A stretch of 45,767 bases of DNA from Bacillus sp. JCM 19034 (GTDB lineage: Bacteria > Bacillota > Bacilli > Bacillales > Bacillaceae_D). Made by a program: the position numbers and the translations under genes. Position 1 is the stretch's first letter. Each line of letters begins with the position of its first letter. The notes below the pieces were generated by a model that was given only the letters and a program-made list of their open reading frames with translations, made no database searches and was not told the origin of the DNA. Where the stretch lies: the NCBI RefSeq assembly GCF_001310635.1, contig NZ_BAXR01000023.1, forward strand, positions 1 through 45,767. The letters run 5' to 3'. Shown here in pieces: positions 29,048-44,545 of this stretch.

Positions 29048-30300
29048 ATGAAATCATTACCAAAACAAGATCCGAAAGTATTTGCGGCGATTCAACAAGA
29101 GTTAGGTCGACAAAGAGATAAAATCGAACTCATTGCATCAGAGAACTTCGTAAGTGAAGCAGTTATGGAGCTCAAGGCTCTGTTTTAACAAATAAGTACG
29201 CAGAAGGCTATCCTGGCCGCCGTTATTATGGTGGTTGTGAATATGTTGATATTGTTGAGGATATTGCTCGTGATCGTGCGAAAGAAATCTTCGGTGCAGA
29301 ATATGTTAATGTTCAGCCGCATTCTGGTGCACAAGCAAATATGGCTGTTTATTTCACGATTTTAGAACCGGGTGATACAGTTTTAGGGATGAACTTATCA
29401 CATGGTGGTCATTTAACACATGGAAGTCCAGTTAACTTCAGTGGAGTATTATACAACTTTGTCGAGTATGGAGTTGATAAAGAAACACACCGTATTGATT
29501 ATGACAACGTTCGCCAATTAGCATTAGAGAATAAGCCAAAGCTGATTGTAGCAGGTGCAAGTGCGTATCCTCGTGCAATTGATTTTGCGAAATTCCGTGA
29601 AATCGCTGATGAAGTTGGTGCATACTTGATGGTTGATATGGCTCATATTGCCGGACTTGTTGCGGCAGGTTTGCATCAAAACCCTGTAGAACATGCTCAT
29701 TTTGTTACAACAACTACTCACAAGACACTACGCGGTCCTCGTGGTGGAATGATTTTGTGTCGTGAGGAATTTGGTAAGAAAATCGATAAGTCAATTTTCC
29801 CTGGAATTCAAGGTGGACCTCTTATGCACGTTATTTCAGCGAAGGCTGTTTCGTTTGGTGAAGTATTGTCTCCTGAATTTAAGCAATATGCACAAGCGGT
29901 TATTGACAACGCGAAACGTTTAGGTGAAAAGCTAGTAAGTGAAGGAGTTAATCTTGTTTCTGGTGGTTCTGATAACCATTTACTTCTCCTTGACCTACGT
30001 ACTCTAGGGTTAACAGGGAAAGTAGCTGAAGAAGCGTTGGATGATGTTGGTATTACAACGAATAAAAATACGATTCCATTTGATCCAGAGAGTCCTTTCG
30101 TGACAAGTGGAATTCGAATCGGTACAGCGGCTGTTACGTCTCGTGGGCTAGATTTAGAGGCGATGGATGAATTAGGTGAGTTAATCGCATTAACGTTGAA
30201 GAACGTCGATAATCAACAGAAGAAGGTTGAAATTCGTGAACGAATAGCAGCTCTTACTGCGAAATTCCCAATGTATCCTGGTCTTGGAGAATTAGTATAA
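29048..30300 (+). CDS. glyA: Serine hydroxymethyltransferase, frameshifted
   Basis: PLP enzyme converting serine and tetrahydrofolate to glycine and methylene-tetrahydrofolate, the main one-carbon source. Repaired length is 417 aa. A G is missing at 29170: ATG GAG CTC should be ATG GAG GCT CAA GGC, restoring [16 protein letters not shown]. The PLP Lys is about residue 226 in [17 protein letters not shown] 29048 has GAAGGG about 7 bases upstream; ATG 29042 is too close to it. An extended -10 (TGTTAGAAT, 28980-28988) and an inverted TTTCG/CGAAA pair (29008-29026), reminiscent of PurR boxes, lie upstream. Confidence 0.94.
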
Positions 30301-30324
30301 ATTCATAGTCGGAAGACCGTAGAT

Positions 30325-30362
30325 AAAACGCCTTTGAGAAGTTGATTCTCAAAGGCGTTATT
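30325..30362 (+). terminator. Probable terminator of glyA
   Basis: A perfect 14-bp stem pairs AACGCCTTTGAGAA (30327-30340) with its complement (30346-30359). The U-tract is poor (ATTACGTT). Confidence 0.55.
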
Positions 30363-30391
30363 ACGTTAATTCGTCTATTTTTGTTGTATAC

Positions 30392-30527
30392 TTAGGTATA
30401 TTGAATAAACACCATTTTCACTAAGACAACTGGATCGATACTTGGACGTCCTAGTCAGAAGAATAAAGTTCTTTTACACAAACTTCATCGCCTGATCTAA
30501 TTTACGAACAAGATGGTCTTCTGGAAC
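30392..30527 (-). pseudogene. Remnant of IS1182-family transposase, N-terminal part
   Basis: On the minus strand the start VPEDHLVRKLDQAMKFV is followed by a stop. After a shift it continues GRPSIDPVVLVKMVFIQYT and stops again. This is the N-terminal DUF772-type region of IS1182-like transposases. No catalytic part follows. It is a dead fragment of the same family as the piece at 8874-9060, but a different end of the protein, so the two derive from separate insertions or a split copy. Confidence 0.75.
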
Positions 30528-30565
30528 TTATTTAAGAGAAGCCAATTTCCTTTTTGGCACTAGAC

Positions 30566-30680
30566 AAAGCGGACGGGATGGGAGGGCCGACTCCTGCAGG
30601 AGGAAAGGGCAGGTTGAAATCCACCGGCGTGCCTGTTAGTTCAACGCCCTCCTGAGGAATCGTGCCCCCCGTCCCGGTAG
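30566..30680. repeat. GC-rich long inverted repeat (interspersed Bacillus-type element)
   Basis: A 115-base stretch much richer in GC than its surroundings. Its halves are imperfectly inverted: GACGGGATGGGAGGG against CCCCCCGTCCC, CTCCTGCAGGAGG against CTCCTGAGG, and GGTTGAA against TTCAAC. The layout, with GACTCCTGC near the start and TTAG between the arms, resembles hairpin elements scattered in alkaliphilic Bacillus genomes. No protein is encoded. Confidence 0.6.
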
Positions 30681-30705
30681 CGTGGTCGAAGGACGATTTC
30701 CTGGC

Positions 30706-30765
30706 AGTCTCGCTTTTGCGAGACTTTGTAGACAGAATGCAGGCAATCTTGCCTGGTTTTTTTTA
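30706..30765 (+). terminator. Hairpin plus strong orphan terminator
   Basis: AGTCTCGC-TTTT-GCGAGACT (30706-30725) is followed by CAGGCAA-TC-TTGCCTG (30740-30755) and GTTTTTTTT. No protein gene ends here. It could end a small RNA covering the hairpin repeat, or read-through from glyA. The rest of 30301-30919 holds no other gene. Confidence 0.7.
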
Positions 30766-30848
30766 CTTGAAAGAGTGTTGATCTTAAGAGTTATTTAATT
30801 CAGAACATTAGAACTATAAACTTCATGAAAGAAAATCGTTCATATAGG

Positions 30849-31548
<700 letters not shown>

Positions 31549-31555
31549 TTTAAAT

Positions 31556-31604
31556 TTAGAAGCCCGATTATGATGCCTATCATACTCGAGCTTCTTTCTT
31601 TTTC
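31556..31604 (+). terminator. Intrinsic terminator of upp
   Basis: AGAAGC-(CCGAT)-TATGAT pairs with ATCATA-(CTCGA)-GCTTCT, followed by TTCTTTTTC. Confidence 0.75.
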
Positions 31605-31689
31605 GAAAGCTTGTTCGTGTGACCTCATACATAAAAGTGGTTATTCTGCATCATACTACTTCTATCTCGATTTCGGTGGGGGAGTGTAG

Positions 31690-33934
31690 ATGTTGGTAAA
31701 AAAAATTGCATTATGGCTACTTATTATAACGTTTGTTTTAATCAATAGCGTAAGTGCATCAGCCTTAAGTGAAGTACCAATGCTTGAAAAGGGTAGCGAT
31801 GAGGATGTTGTTGTGATTATAACGACATCAGAGGATGTTGAGGAAGTTGCTCAAGAAGTAATGGCACACATCCCGGATAGTGACATTCGCAAAATGTTCA
31901 ATACGGTGTTGAACGGATTCTCACTCGAATTGAAAGAGGGACAACTTGATTTATTATATGATATTGAGTCAATTGAGAGTATTGATCGCGTTGTAGAATA
32001 TTCAGTTGATATTGATGATAGTGTTCCGTTTATTGGTGGAGAAGTTAGTCGAGGGATGCTTGATGAAGACGGGGAACGTCTAACAGGAAAAGGGATTAAA
32101 GTAGCCGTCATTGATACAGGGATTGATTACACCCACCCTGATTTAAAAGCAAATTATCGTGGTGGATATGATGTTGTTGATTATGATGATGATCCAATGG
32201 AAACAAAATCACAACAAGGGCAACCAACCCTTCATGGGACACATGTAGCAGGAATCATAGCAGCTAATGGACGAGTGAAGGGAGTAGCACCTGAAGCTGA
32301 AATTTATGCTTACCGTGCTTTAGGTCCGGGTGGATCAGGAACGACGGAGCAAGTGATTGAGGCGATTGAAAAAGCAGTTGCTGATGAAGTTGATGTCATA
32401 AATTTGTCGTTAGGAAATACGGTGAATGGGCCAGACTGGCCTACGAGCGTGGCCCTAGACAAAGCAGTTGAAGCGGGGATAGTTGCTGTTACCTCTAATG
32501 GAAATAGTGGTCCAAAAATGTGGACGGTTGGCTCTCCAGGGACATCAACGAAAGCGATCTCGGTTGGGGCTTCTGCTCCTCCGATAAAAACCCCCTATTT
32601 AACATTGGTAGGTGAAGATAAAGAATTAACTGTATTTCCGATGGGAGGAGCATTACCGTGGGATTTAAGAAGAGACCGCGAGCTCGTTCATTTAGAATAT
32701 GGTTTAGAGGATGACTTTGAACATGCTGATGTAAAGGGGAAAGTTGTTCTCGTGAAACGAGGAATGATTCCGTTCTCTGAAAAAGCGGAGCTTGCACAGA
32801 AGTCCGGAGCGAAAGCACTCGTTATTTATAATAACCTTTCAGGTGCATTTGTTGGAATGGTTGAGCCTGCACAGGGAATACCTGTTGTCAGTCTTACAAA
32901 AGAAGATGGTGAGTGGTTAGTAGAAAATATGAAGAAGGTGAAGAAAACACCACATATACGCACCGTTTATCGTCATGAAGAAGATTTTATTGCACCATTT
33001 AGTTCAAGGGGTCCAGTAACTCAAACATGGGAAGTAAAACCAGATATTGTCGCACCAGGTGTGTCAATTGACAGCACCGTTCCTAACGGGTATCTCGGGC
33101 TAAATGGTACGAGTATGTCTGCTCCGCATGTTGCTGGTGCAGCGGCGTTAGTAAAGCAAGCTCATCCAGATTGGACTCCAGAACAAATAAAAGCCGCATT
33201 AATGAATACGGCGAAGAAATTAGTGAATGAAGATGGCGAGAACTATTTACCATATGAACAAGGTGCTGGACGGATTCAGGTTGATAAAGCTCTTGAAGCG
33301 AAGACGTTAGCTTATCCAGCATCATTAACATTTGGAAAATGGTCTAAGGATGATCCAAGAGAAAAAAGAAAGGCAACGTTTACGATTGAAAACCATGATG
33401 ATGTAACGAGAACGTTCCACATCAAACCTCCTTTTGAAGCACCAGATGCTTACAATGGAAAGTCCCATTTGCCACTGAACTAAAGCCAGGAGAAAAGCAA
33501 GAAGTTGAGATTGAACTTGATTTGTTTCCTGCTGTGCTAAAAGAAGGGATTCATTATGGAGATATTGTGATAGAAGGTGGAAAAGAGCAAATAGCCATTC
33601 CTTATGTCTTTTTTATTGAGGAACCAAATTACCCACGGGTGATGGCTTTTAATTTTGGTGTTGGAGACCATCCAGGTGATTATCGGTATGAATTATATTT
33701 GCCAGGTGGAGCAGAGGAAGTTGGGATAGCTTTGTATGATCCGATACGTTTGAGTTCATTCAATATATTGATGTGAAGCATAACGTTGGTCGTGGGATGT
33801 TAAGTGGTACATGGACAAAACCAGCTGTTGAAGAAGGAACATACAAAGTGCTTGTTTATGCAAGGAAGGACGGGAAAGAGGATACGATTGAAGAGATGAT
33901 TACAATTGGCGATGTCCTCAGACCGCGTCGGTGA
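31690..33934 (+). CDS. Secreted subtilisin-family serine protease (Vpr-like, S8 with PA domain), two frameshifts
   Basis: An extracellular protease of about 748 aa after repair. A signal peptide (residues 1-25, ending VSASA) and an I9-type propeptide (about 35-110) precede the S8 domain. The catalytic triad is Asp142 (VIDTGID), His182 (HGTHVAG) and Ser475 (GTSMSAPHVAG), with oxyanion Asn272. A PA domain (about 330-425) is inserted before the Ser. Missing bases near 33450 (restoring DALQWKVPFATELKPGEKQE) and 33741 (restoring DPDTFEFIQYIDV) split the C-terminal beta domain, which ends GDVLRPRR at TGA 33932. GGGGGAG lies 6 bases before ATG 31690. It belongs to the Vpr group. It is not at this locus in B. 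subtilis. Confidence 0.93.
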
Positions 33935-33985
33935 AAAAAGTGTTTGTCCTAATGAGGTTATCCTTATAGGGCAGACGCTTTTTTG
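33935..33985 (+). terminator. Intrinsic terminator of the subtilase
   Basis: AGTGTTTGTCCTA pairs with TAGGGCAGACGCT using G-U pairs, with flanking A and T runs. Confidence 0.8.
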
Positions 33986-34165
33986 TACGATTAAACAACA
34001 TGCTAATTATACGAAGAGGGGGACATTGAGCTATATTTATGCAGAAACTTCACCGATTAGCAATACATAGAAAAACGCTTCCTTTGTTTTAAATGCAATC
34101 ATCAGATTTTTTTGACAGTAATGTGAACGAATTAGAAAAAGTGTGTGTAAATCTGTGTGAAAACG
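33986..34165. other. AT-rich intergenic stretch before the atp promoter
   Basis: I see no gene, repeat or clear operator. Short ATG-led frames lack ribosome sites. Confidence 0.5.
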
Positions 34166-34194
34166 CATTGACACAAGGGTTATGCTATTGTACG
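34166..34194 (+). promoter_or_regulatory. Sigma-A promoter of the atp operon
   Basis: Perfect TTGACA (34166-34171), a 17-bp spacer and TACGAT (34189-34194) lie 72 bases before the first atp gene. Confidence 0.8.
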
Positions 34195-34266
34195 ATTACA
34201 AAGGGTATGAAGGAAAAACTCTACATATTTAATAATGCTCAGCAAAATAACTGTTGAGGTGAAACG

Positions 34267-34500
34267 ATGACCGACGACCAAAAAGGCAACCGTATATGGC
34301 GAACAATGGGGCTTGTTTCGACGATCTCATCCTATATTGTGGGTGGAACGGTCGGTGGAGTGTTCATCGGCTTATGGTTAGGGAATCAATTTGGTGCAAA
34401 GCCGTTTTTCATCATTACATTTTTATTGCTGGGACTTGGTACAGGTTTTTACGGAGTTTATAAAGCCGTTGAGCCTTTTCTAGGGGAAGGTCAAAAGTGA
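34267..34500 (+). CDS. atpZ: AtpZ-type small membrane protein of the atp operon
   Basis: A 77-aa protein with two membrane helices (about residues 17-40 and 46-68) and Gly-rich first helix GGTVGGVFIGLWLG. It resembles AtpZ, the extra first gene of the alkaliphile B. pseudofirmus OF4 atp operon. There AtpZ and AtpI were linked to magnesium/calcium handling and to ATP synthase function. GAGGTGA lies 5 bases before ATG 34267. Its stop overlaps the atpI start as GTGA. Confidence 0.82.
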   Translation: MTDDQKGNRIWRTMGLVSTISSYIVGGTVGGVFIGLWLGNQFGAKPFFIITFLLLGLGTGFYGVYKAVEPFLGEGQK

Positions 34501-34888
34501 CAACGATTCAAAAAAAAATGAAGAATTATTGCTTAATCGTGTCTGGTTTTGTGTTATTATGTATCGTAGGTTATTTAACAAGCCCATTTCAGTCGCAGTT
34601 CCTCGGCTTTATGGTTGGGCTCCTATTGAGCCTTCTCAGTCTATGGACAACCTATCGGAAATCCATATTGATTGGGGAAACCGCCTCCGGTATGAAAAAC
34701 CATACGACATTTTCCTACGTTGCAGCAGGATTTGGATTTGTAATACGAATCGCTTTAGCACTATTAGGAGTATGGTTAGCAATCGCTAATCCAGATCATT
34801 TAGATTTAATTTCAGTCATTACAGGCTTTGCCTGATGTATTTCATTATTATGGCAGATATGCTGATAGAATTCGCTAGAAAGAGGTGA
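34497..34888 (+). CDS. atpI: ATP synthase protein I, frameshifted near the end
   Basis: A four-helix membrane protein of about 130 aa that helps assemble the c-ring and is implicated in cation transport. A T is missing at 34833: GCC TGA should be GCC TTG ATG TAT TTC, restoring ALMYFIIMADMLIEFARKR ending at TGA 34886. The uncorrected read stops at 112 codons. Start GTG 34497 overlaps the atpZ stop. atpB starts 7 bases after the repaired stop. Confidence 0.88.
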
Positions 34889-34895
34889 GGAATGA

Positions 34896-35641
<746 letters not shown>

Positions 35642-35665
35642 ATAATAAAAATATATTATCCTTAA

Positions 35666-35896
<231 letters not shown>

Positions 35897-35935
35897 TCTA
35901 TTAGCATGCAGCAATGCATCGCTTGAATCAAAGGA

Positions 35936-36008
35936 AATGGCGACAGTGTTCATTTATGAACCTTCGCCATTCATTTTGTAAGACTAATTATGACGGTTAT
36001 CGTCAGCA
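35936..36008 (+). other. Two hairpins between atpE and atpF
   Basis: AATGGCGA (35936-35943) pairs with TCGCCATT (35964-35971) around an inner GTTCAT/ATGAAC and is followed by CATTTTG. A second small stem, TGACG/CGTCA, lies at about 35991-36005. The 165-base gap holds no gene. Confidence 0.55.
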
Positions 36009-36061
36009 TCCAATAAATTTGATAAAAGTATTCTTCACATCCACGAAAGGAGTGAATCCAA

Positions 36062-36547
36062 TTGATAATACCTTGGGGATCGATATTATACCAAGTATTC
36101 GCATTTTTAGCGCTTTTATTTCTATTGAAGAAATTTGCGTTGAAGCCACTACTTGGTGTAATGGAGAAGCGTGAGCAAATTGTAAATGAAAATCTTGATT
36201 CAGCAGAGAAAACTCGTAAAGAAGCAGAAGAGTTAATCGCAAATCAAACGAAAGAGTTAGAAAAAGCGAAAGCAGACGCACAAGAAATAATTCAAAATGC
36301 GAAAAAGCTTGGTGAACAACAAGGACAAGACATCATTGCCGAAGCACGTGAAAATGCAGAACGCATCAAAGAAGCAGCATTGGCAGAAATCCAACGTGAG
36401 AAGGAGCAGGCTGTTGCTTCATTACGTGCAGAAGTAGCGAATCTTTCTGTTCAAATCGCCCAAAAAGTGATTTCAAAAGAATTGGATCCGAAAGAACAGG
36501 AGAAATTGGTTACTGATTATCTTAAAGAAGTAGGCGAGAAGCTATGA
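36062..36547 (+). CDS. atpF: ATP synthase F0 subunit b
   Basis: Peripheral stalk subunit of 161 aa. One N-terminal membrane helix (about residues 7-27) is followed by a long charged coiled coil with heptads such as EKTRKEAEELIANQTKELEK. Start TTG 36062 lies 9 bases after AAAGGAG, and an in-frame stop at 36053 rules out an earlier start. The protein begins a few residues nearer the membrane helix than many homologues. The stop overlaps the atpH start (ATGA). Confidence 0.95.
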   Translation: MIIPWGSILYQVFAFLALLFLLKKFALKPLLGVMEKREQIVNENLDSAEKTRKEAEELIANQTKELEKAKADAQEIIQNAKKLGEQQGQDIIAEARENAERIKEAALAEIQREKEQAVASLRAEVANLSVQIAQKVISKELDPKEQEKLVTDYLKEVGEKL

Positions 36548-37092
36548 GTAATCTCACAGTAGCGAATCGTTATGCTGATGCCATTTTTAAAGTGGCAAGC
36601 GAAAAGAACATCATAAACGAAATAAATCAAGAGCTACAGGTAGTAAAACAAGTGATTGAATCAACTCCTGAATTTATTCAGTATGTTAATCATCCAAAGG
36701 TAAATAAAGAACAGAAGCAGGCGTTTATTAAAGAGACATTTGGACAAGCGTTAAGTGAATCTAACATTAGTCTATTGAACCTTCTTATTGAACGTAAGCG
36801 TATAGATGTACTTATACCGCTCATTCAAACTTTTAAAAAGCTTGCATTAGAAGCACAGAATAAAGCGGAAGCACTTGTTTATTCAGCAAAAGCGTTAACA
36901 AACGAAGATGCAAAGCAAATTTCTGAACTTTTCGCAAAAAAGATCGGTAAAAAAGAGCTTGAAGTGAAAAATGTGGTAGATCCGGAGCTAATCGGTGGAT
37001 TAAAAATTCGGATTGGCGATCGCATTTATGACGGTAGTGTAAAGGCGCAGCTTGACCGCATGCAGCGTCAACTAATTGCCGGAACACGATAG
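36544..37092 (+). CDS. atpH: ATP synthase F1 subunit delta
   Basis: Links the b stalk to the alpha/beta head. It is 182 aa. Features are VANRYADAIFKVASEK at the N terminus and the family signature VVDPELIGGLKIRIGDRIYDGS near the C terminus. ATG 36544 overlaps the atpF stop, so translation is coupled. atpA follows after 21 bases. Confidence 0.95.
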   Translation: MSNLTVANRYADAIFKVASEKNIINEINQELQVVKQVIESTPEFIQYVNHPKVNKEQKQAFIKETFGQALSESNISLLNLLIERKRIDVLIPLIQTFKKLALEAQNKAEALVYSAKALTNEDAKQISELFAKKIGKKELEVKNVVDPELIGGLKIRIGDRIYDGSVKAQLDRMQRQLIAGTR

Positions 37093-38622
<1,530 letters not shown>

Positions 38623-38635
38623 TCAAAGAGCTTGA

Positions 38636-39526
<891 letters not shown>

Positions 39527-39536
39527 AAATTCCATT

Positions 39537-39618
39537 AAGGATGGAGTGCAAACGTCTAACTCCATCCCATAAATAAGTGAGGGTGGTCTTTTTTAAGAAG
39601 ATCCTCAACCAAAACAGG
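39537..39618 (+). other. Hairpins in the 149-base atpG-atpD gap
   Basis: GGATGGAGT (39539-39547) pairs perfectly with ACTCCATCC (39559-39567) over an 11-base loop. A weaker stem, GGTCTT with AAGATCC, lies at about 39584-39608. No T-tract follows either 3' arm, so a stability or processing element is more likely than a terminator. Confidence 0.5.
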
Positions 39619-39657
39619 ATACAGTTTATCCTAAAAACATGGTGTAACAACCATTAG

Positions 39658-41088
<1,431 letters not shown>

Positions 41089-41127
41089 CACTAAAAGAGG
41101 GGGCACACTCCTCTTCTATGCTAGTAA

Positions 41128-41541
<414 letters not shown>

Positions 41542-41544
41542 GAG

Positions 41545-41578
41545 AAAAAGACGCCTATGTGGGCGTCTTTTTTTGTAT
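41545..41578 (+). terminator. Intrinsic terminator of the atp operon
   Basis: AAAGACGCC pairs with GGCGTCTTT over a short loop, then TTTTTG. Confidence 0.9.
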
Positions 41579-41922
41579 GTTAAATTTTGTCTCTAACATC
41601 TGCATTTGTGATCATATAGGCTGAAAACGATGAAAAAACATTTTTCTAATTATATTTACAATAAATTAACAATGGAGGATTGAAAATAAGAATAATAGCT
41701 AAAAATGTCACTATTTGCAACGGGTTCTAAAGCCATTTGAAGCAGAAAACAGCTCAATCCTTTATGCTGTAAGCGTTTAAAAGGTATGTGGCCAAGTATA
41801 ATTTAGCTTTATATACCTATGGATTTTTTTTTTAGTTTCCGTTAAGATGGAGAAGGTTGTGTCATATTGACAAGTATCCTTAAATAAATGGGATAGAGAG
41901 AGATCAAAGAAAAGGGGTCGTA
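41579..41922. other. AT-rich intergenic stretch
   Basis: I see no gene. TATAAT occurs at 41797-41802 without a good -35, and TTGACA at 41877-41882 without a good -10. A ten-T run lies at 41824-41833. Confidence 0.45.
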
Positions 41923-41928
41923 TTGTCT

Positions 41929-42165
41929 ATGCTTGGAGGATTTGGTCAGCAAGCGATGCTAGCGATCGTGATCAATGTATTTTTTATAGCCGTTACATGG
42001 TGGGCATTACAATCTTTTCGATTTGATCTGTTTATGAAGGATCCAGATGGACCGAGGGCAAAAGTTTTAATGATAATCGTAACGATTGCCATTGCTCATT
42101 TAGTTAGTCAGTTCTTTTTAGATTACCTGTATTCATCTCAAATGCTGAGGTATATATGGGAATAA
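41929..42165 (+). CDS. ywzB: DUF1146 small membrane protein (YwzB-like)
   Basis: A 78-aa protein with two membrane helices (about residues 8-28 and 47-68) separated by a charged loop with FDLFMKDPDGPRAK. The family is conserved near atpC/murAA in Bacillus and its function is unknown. ATG 41929 lies 11 bases after AAAGGGG; TTG 41923 lies 5 bases after it and would add two residues. Precedes ywmB as in B. subtilis. Confidence 0.8.
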   Translation: MLGGFGQQAMLAIVINVFFIAVTWWALQSFRFDLFMKDPDGPRAKVLMIIVTIAIAHLVSQFFLDYLYSSQMLRYIWE

Positions 42166-42261
42166 GTATTTTGTCGAGAGATGACTACAACTTCCATGTA
42201 TTGATTGTTCTCACCTGGTAAAAATGATAATAAATCATGTTTTCTTGGGGAGGAGAACAAA

Positions 42262-43035
42262 ATGGCTTATTGGCGAATGGTGGTCGTAGCAGGTTTGCTT
42301 TTATTATTAATTGGGTGTATCCATGCATATGGTGCAAGTAAAGATGTACTTGCTTATCAACAACCGTTATCACAGTTTTATCAGTTTGTTCATGATGCTG
42401 ATCTTGAAGTTGAAGAGTGGCAAATTCGTATTAGGGATCAACGATTGTTACTTTTTACATCTGAGGAAGATTTTATACATCATATCAATGAATTGGAATT
42501 GGTAAATAAAGGGTGGTCAGAAGAAGATTTTGAGGTTGCAGATACACAATGGAGTGCTTCATATACATATGTTAATGAAGAGCTACCAATAGTCGAATCT
42601 GTTCGTTTTTTTGTACAACCAACATCGTCAATTAATAAGGAAAGTAATCATATCATAACGTATCAAGTGAATGCAAATGATCTGGTTACTGAAGCCGAAT
42701 TAAACAAGACTGTGGAAAAACGTATTGAAGAGCTAGGATTAGACAATGGGGATTCCTATGTTCAAGTACGTGCTAACGAAGTGCAAAATGATATGAATAA
42801 TAACAGTATAAAAACAAAAGCGGAAGATTGGCTAATGCAATTGCAAGCCGATAAAGTGGAAGAGTTAGTTGAAGATCATTTAATCTCTTTCTCTGCGTAT
42901 CAGCCGGATTGGGATTATAGGTTAGTGACTGGAGATAAAATAATGAATGTCCAGATGGCTCTCCGAGATGTAGAAGGATTGGGCACAAGGACAACGGTGA
43001 CAATTGGCACGCCTATTATTACGACTGAATATTGA
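42262..43035 (+). CDS. ywmB: YwmB family protein (TATA-box-binding-like fold)
   Basis: A 257-aa exported or membrane-anchored protein. The N-terminal signal helix is about residues 6-24. The rest fits the YwmB family (DUF1779), which has a TATA-box-binding-protein-like fold, without evidence of DNA binding. No catalytic motif is seen. ATG 42262 follows GGGAGGAG. It sits before murAA and spoIID as in B. subtilis, suggesting an envelope or sporulation context. Confidence 0.85.
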   Translation: MAYWRMVVVAGLLLLLIGCIHAYGASKDVLAYQQPLSQFYQFVHDADLEVEEWQIRIRDQRLLLFTSEEDFIHHINELELVNKGWSEEDFEVADTQWSASYTYVNEELPIVESVRFFVQPTSSINKESNHIITYQVNANDLVTEAELNKTVEKRIEELGLDNGDSYVQVRANEVQNDMNNNSIKTKAEDWLMQLQADKVEELVEDHLISFSAYQPDWDYRLVTGDKIMNVQMALRDVEGLGTRTTVTIGTPIITTEY

Positions 43036-43079
43036 TGATAGAGAAGAGACTATAATTTAGAGACGCGGAGGGGAATACG

Positions 43080-44405
43080 TTGGAAAAAATTATTGTCCGG
43101 GGTGGCAACGAGCTACGCGGTACAGTGAAGATAGAGGGAGCAAAAAATGCTGTTTTACCTGTCATTGCTGCATCTATCTTAGCAGGCCGCGGCACAAGCC
43201 ACATATATGATGCGCCAGAACTGGCAGATGTATACACGATGAAAGAAGTTTTAAGTAATTTAAATATAGACGTTCAATATAAAAATGGTGTTTTTTCCGT
43301 TAATGCTGAAAAACCATTAAAGACTGAAGCACCTTTTGAATATGTTCGTAAAATGAGAGCGTCTTTCCTAGTAATGGGACCGTTACTTGCACGTGTTGGT
43401 AAGGCAAGAATTGCTCTGCCTGGTGGTTGTGCAATTGGATCAAGACCGATTGATCAACATCTTAAAGGTTTTGAAGCAATGGGAGCAACTGTTGAAATCG
43501 GCAATGGCTTTATAGAGGCTTCGATCGATAGAAGACTACAAGGGGCTAACATTTATTTAGACTTCCCGAGTGTTGGTGCAACGGAAAACATTATGATGGC
43601 TGCTGTATTGGCCGAAGGTGTTACATTAATTGAAAATGCAGCCGAAGAACCTGAAATTGTATGCTTATCGAACTATTTAAATGCGATGGGTGCTAAAGTT
43701 CGTGGAGCAGGTACAAATGAAATCCGTATTGAAGGTGTCGATGAATTGGTTGCTTGTGAGCACACGGTCATACCAGATCGAATTGAAGCAGGAACGTTCA
43801 TGGTAGCGGCTGCTATAACAAAAGGAAATGTATTAATTGAAAATGCTGTATCTGAGCATTTACGCCCACTTATTGCAAAAATGAAGGAAATGGGTGTTGA
43901 GATTAATGAAGAAGAAAAAGGCTTACGAGTCATTGGTCCAAAAACGCTTAAACCAGTTGATATTAAAACGATGCCTCACCCAGGGTTTCCAACAGATATG
44001 CAAGCACAGATGATGGCGTTAATGCTACAAGCAAACGGTACTGGCGTTATTACGGAAACCGTTTTTGAAAATCGCTTTATGCATGTCGAAGAATTCCGTC
44101 GAATGAATGCCAATATCAAAATTGAAGGTCGATCAGCTATCATGAGTGGTCCAAACGAGCTACAAGGAGCTGAAGTCGCTGCAACCGATTTACGTGCAGG
44201 AGCAGCACTTATATTAGCAGGACTTGTAGCAGATGGTGTGACGCGTGTAACAGAGTTGAAACATATTGACCGTGGTTATGTGAATTTAACAGGTAAGCTA
44301 ATCGAGCTTGGAGCAGACGTGGAGCGAGTAACAGAAGCTGTCGAAACGGAAGATGAGTCTGTTGAAGTACCAGCTTCTTTACAGCTTAATACGAATATGG
44401 TGTAA
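43080..44405 (+). CDS. murAA: UDP-GlcNAc 1-carboxyvinyltransferase (MurAA)
   Basis: The main MurA of Bacillus, first step of peptidoglycan synthesis. The 441-aa protein has Lys22 (EGAKNAV) and the fosfomycin-target Cys117 ([15 protein letters not shown]). Start is TTG 43080, preceded by GGAGGGG with about 7-base spacing. It is the intact paralogue of the frameshifted murZ at 16586. Length is slightly above the B. subtilis 436 aa owing to an acidic C-terminal tail ([11 protein letters not shown]). Confidence 0.96.
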   Translation: MEKIIVRGGNELRGTVKIEGAKNAVLPVIAASILAGRGTSHIYDAPELADVYTMKEVLSNLNIDVQYKNGVFSVNAEKPLKTEAPFEYVRKMRASFLVMGPLLARVGKARIALPGGCAIGSRPIDQHLKGFEAMGATVEIGNGFIEASIDRRLQGANIYLDFPSVGATENIMMAAVLAEGVTLIENAAEEPEIVCLSNYLNAMGAKVRGAGTNEIRIEGVDELVACEHTVIPDRIEAGTFMVAAAITKGNVLIENAVSEHLRPLIAKMKEMGVEINEEEKGLRVIGPKTLKPVDIKTMPHPGFPTDMQAQMMALMLQANGTGVITETVFENRFMHVEEFRRMNANIKIEGRSAIMSGPNELQGAEVAATDLRAGAALILAGLVADGVTRVTELKHIDRGYVNLTGKLIELGADVERVTEAVETEDESVEVPASLQLNTNMV

Positions 44406-44411
44406 ACCAAT

Positions 44412-44482
44412 GGCTCCATTTCGTGGAGCCTTACATACGATCAAACGAAGCAAAGGAAATCCTTTGCTTCGTTTTATTTTGA
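44412..44482 (+). terminator. Tandem hairpins, murAA terminator
   Basis: GGCTCC/GGAGCC (44412-44430) is followed by a perfect CGAAGCAAAGG/CCTTTGCTTCG stem (44446-44471) and TTTTATTTT. Confidence 0.88.
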
Positions 44483-44545
44483 GTTCTAAATAGAGATCCC
44501 AAATCATATACTCTCCTAGAACAATTTCAAATTGGGGGACTAAAT

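Noticed and set aside
35914..36174. 86-codon plus-strand ORF between atpE and atpF
   Set aside because: It overlaps atpF in another frame, has no ribosome site and runs through the hairpins.
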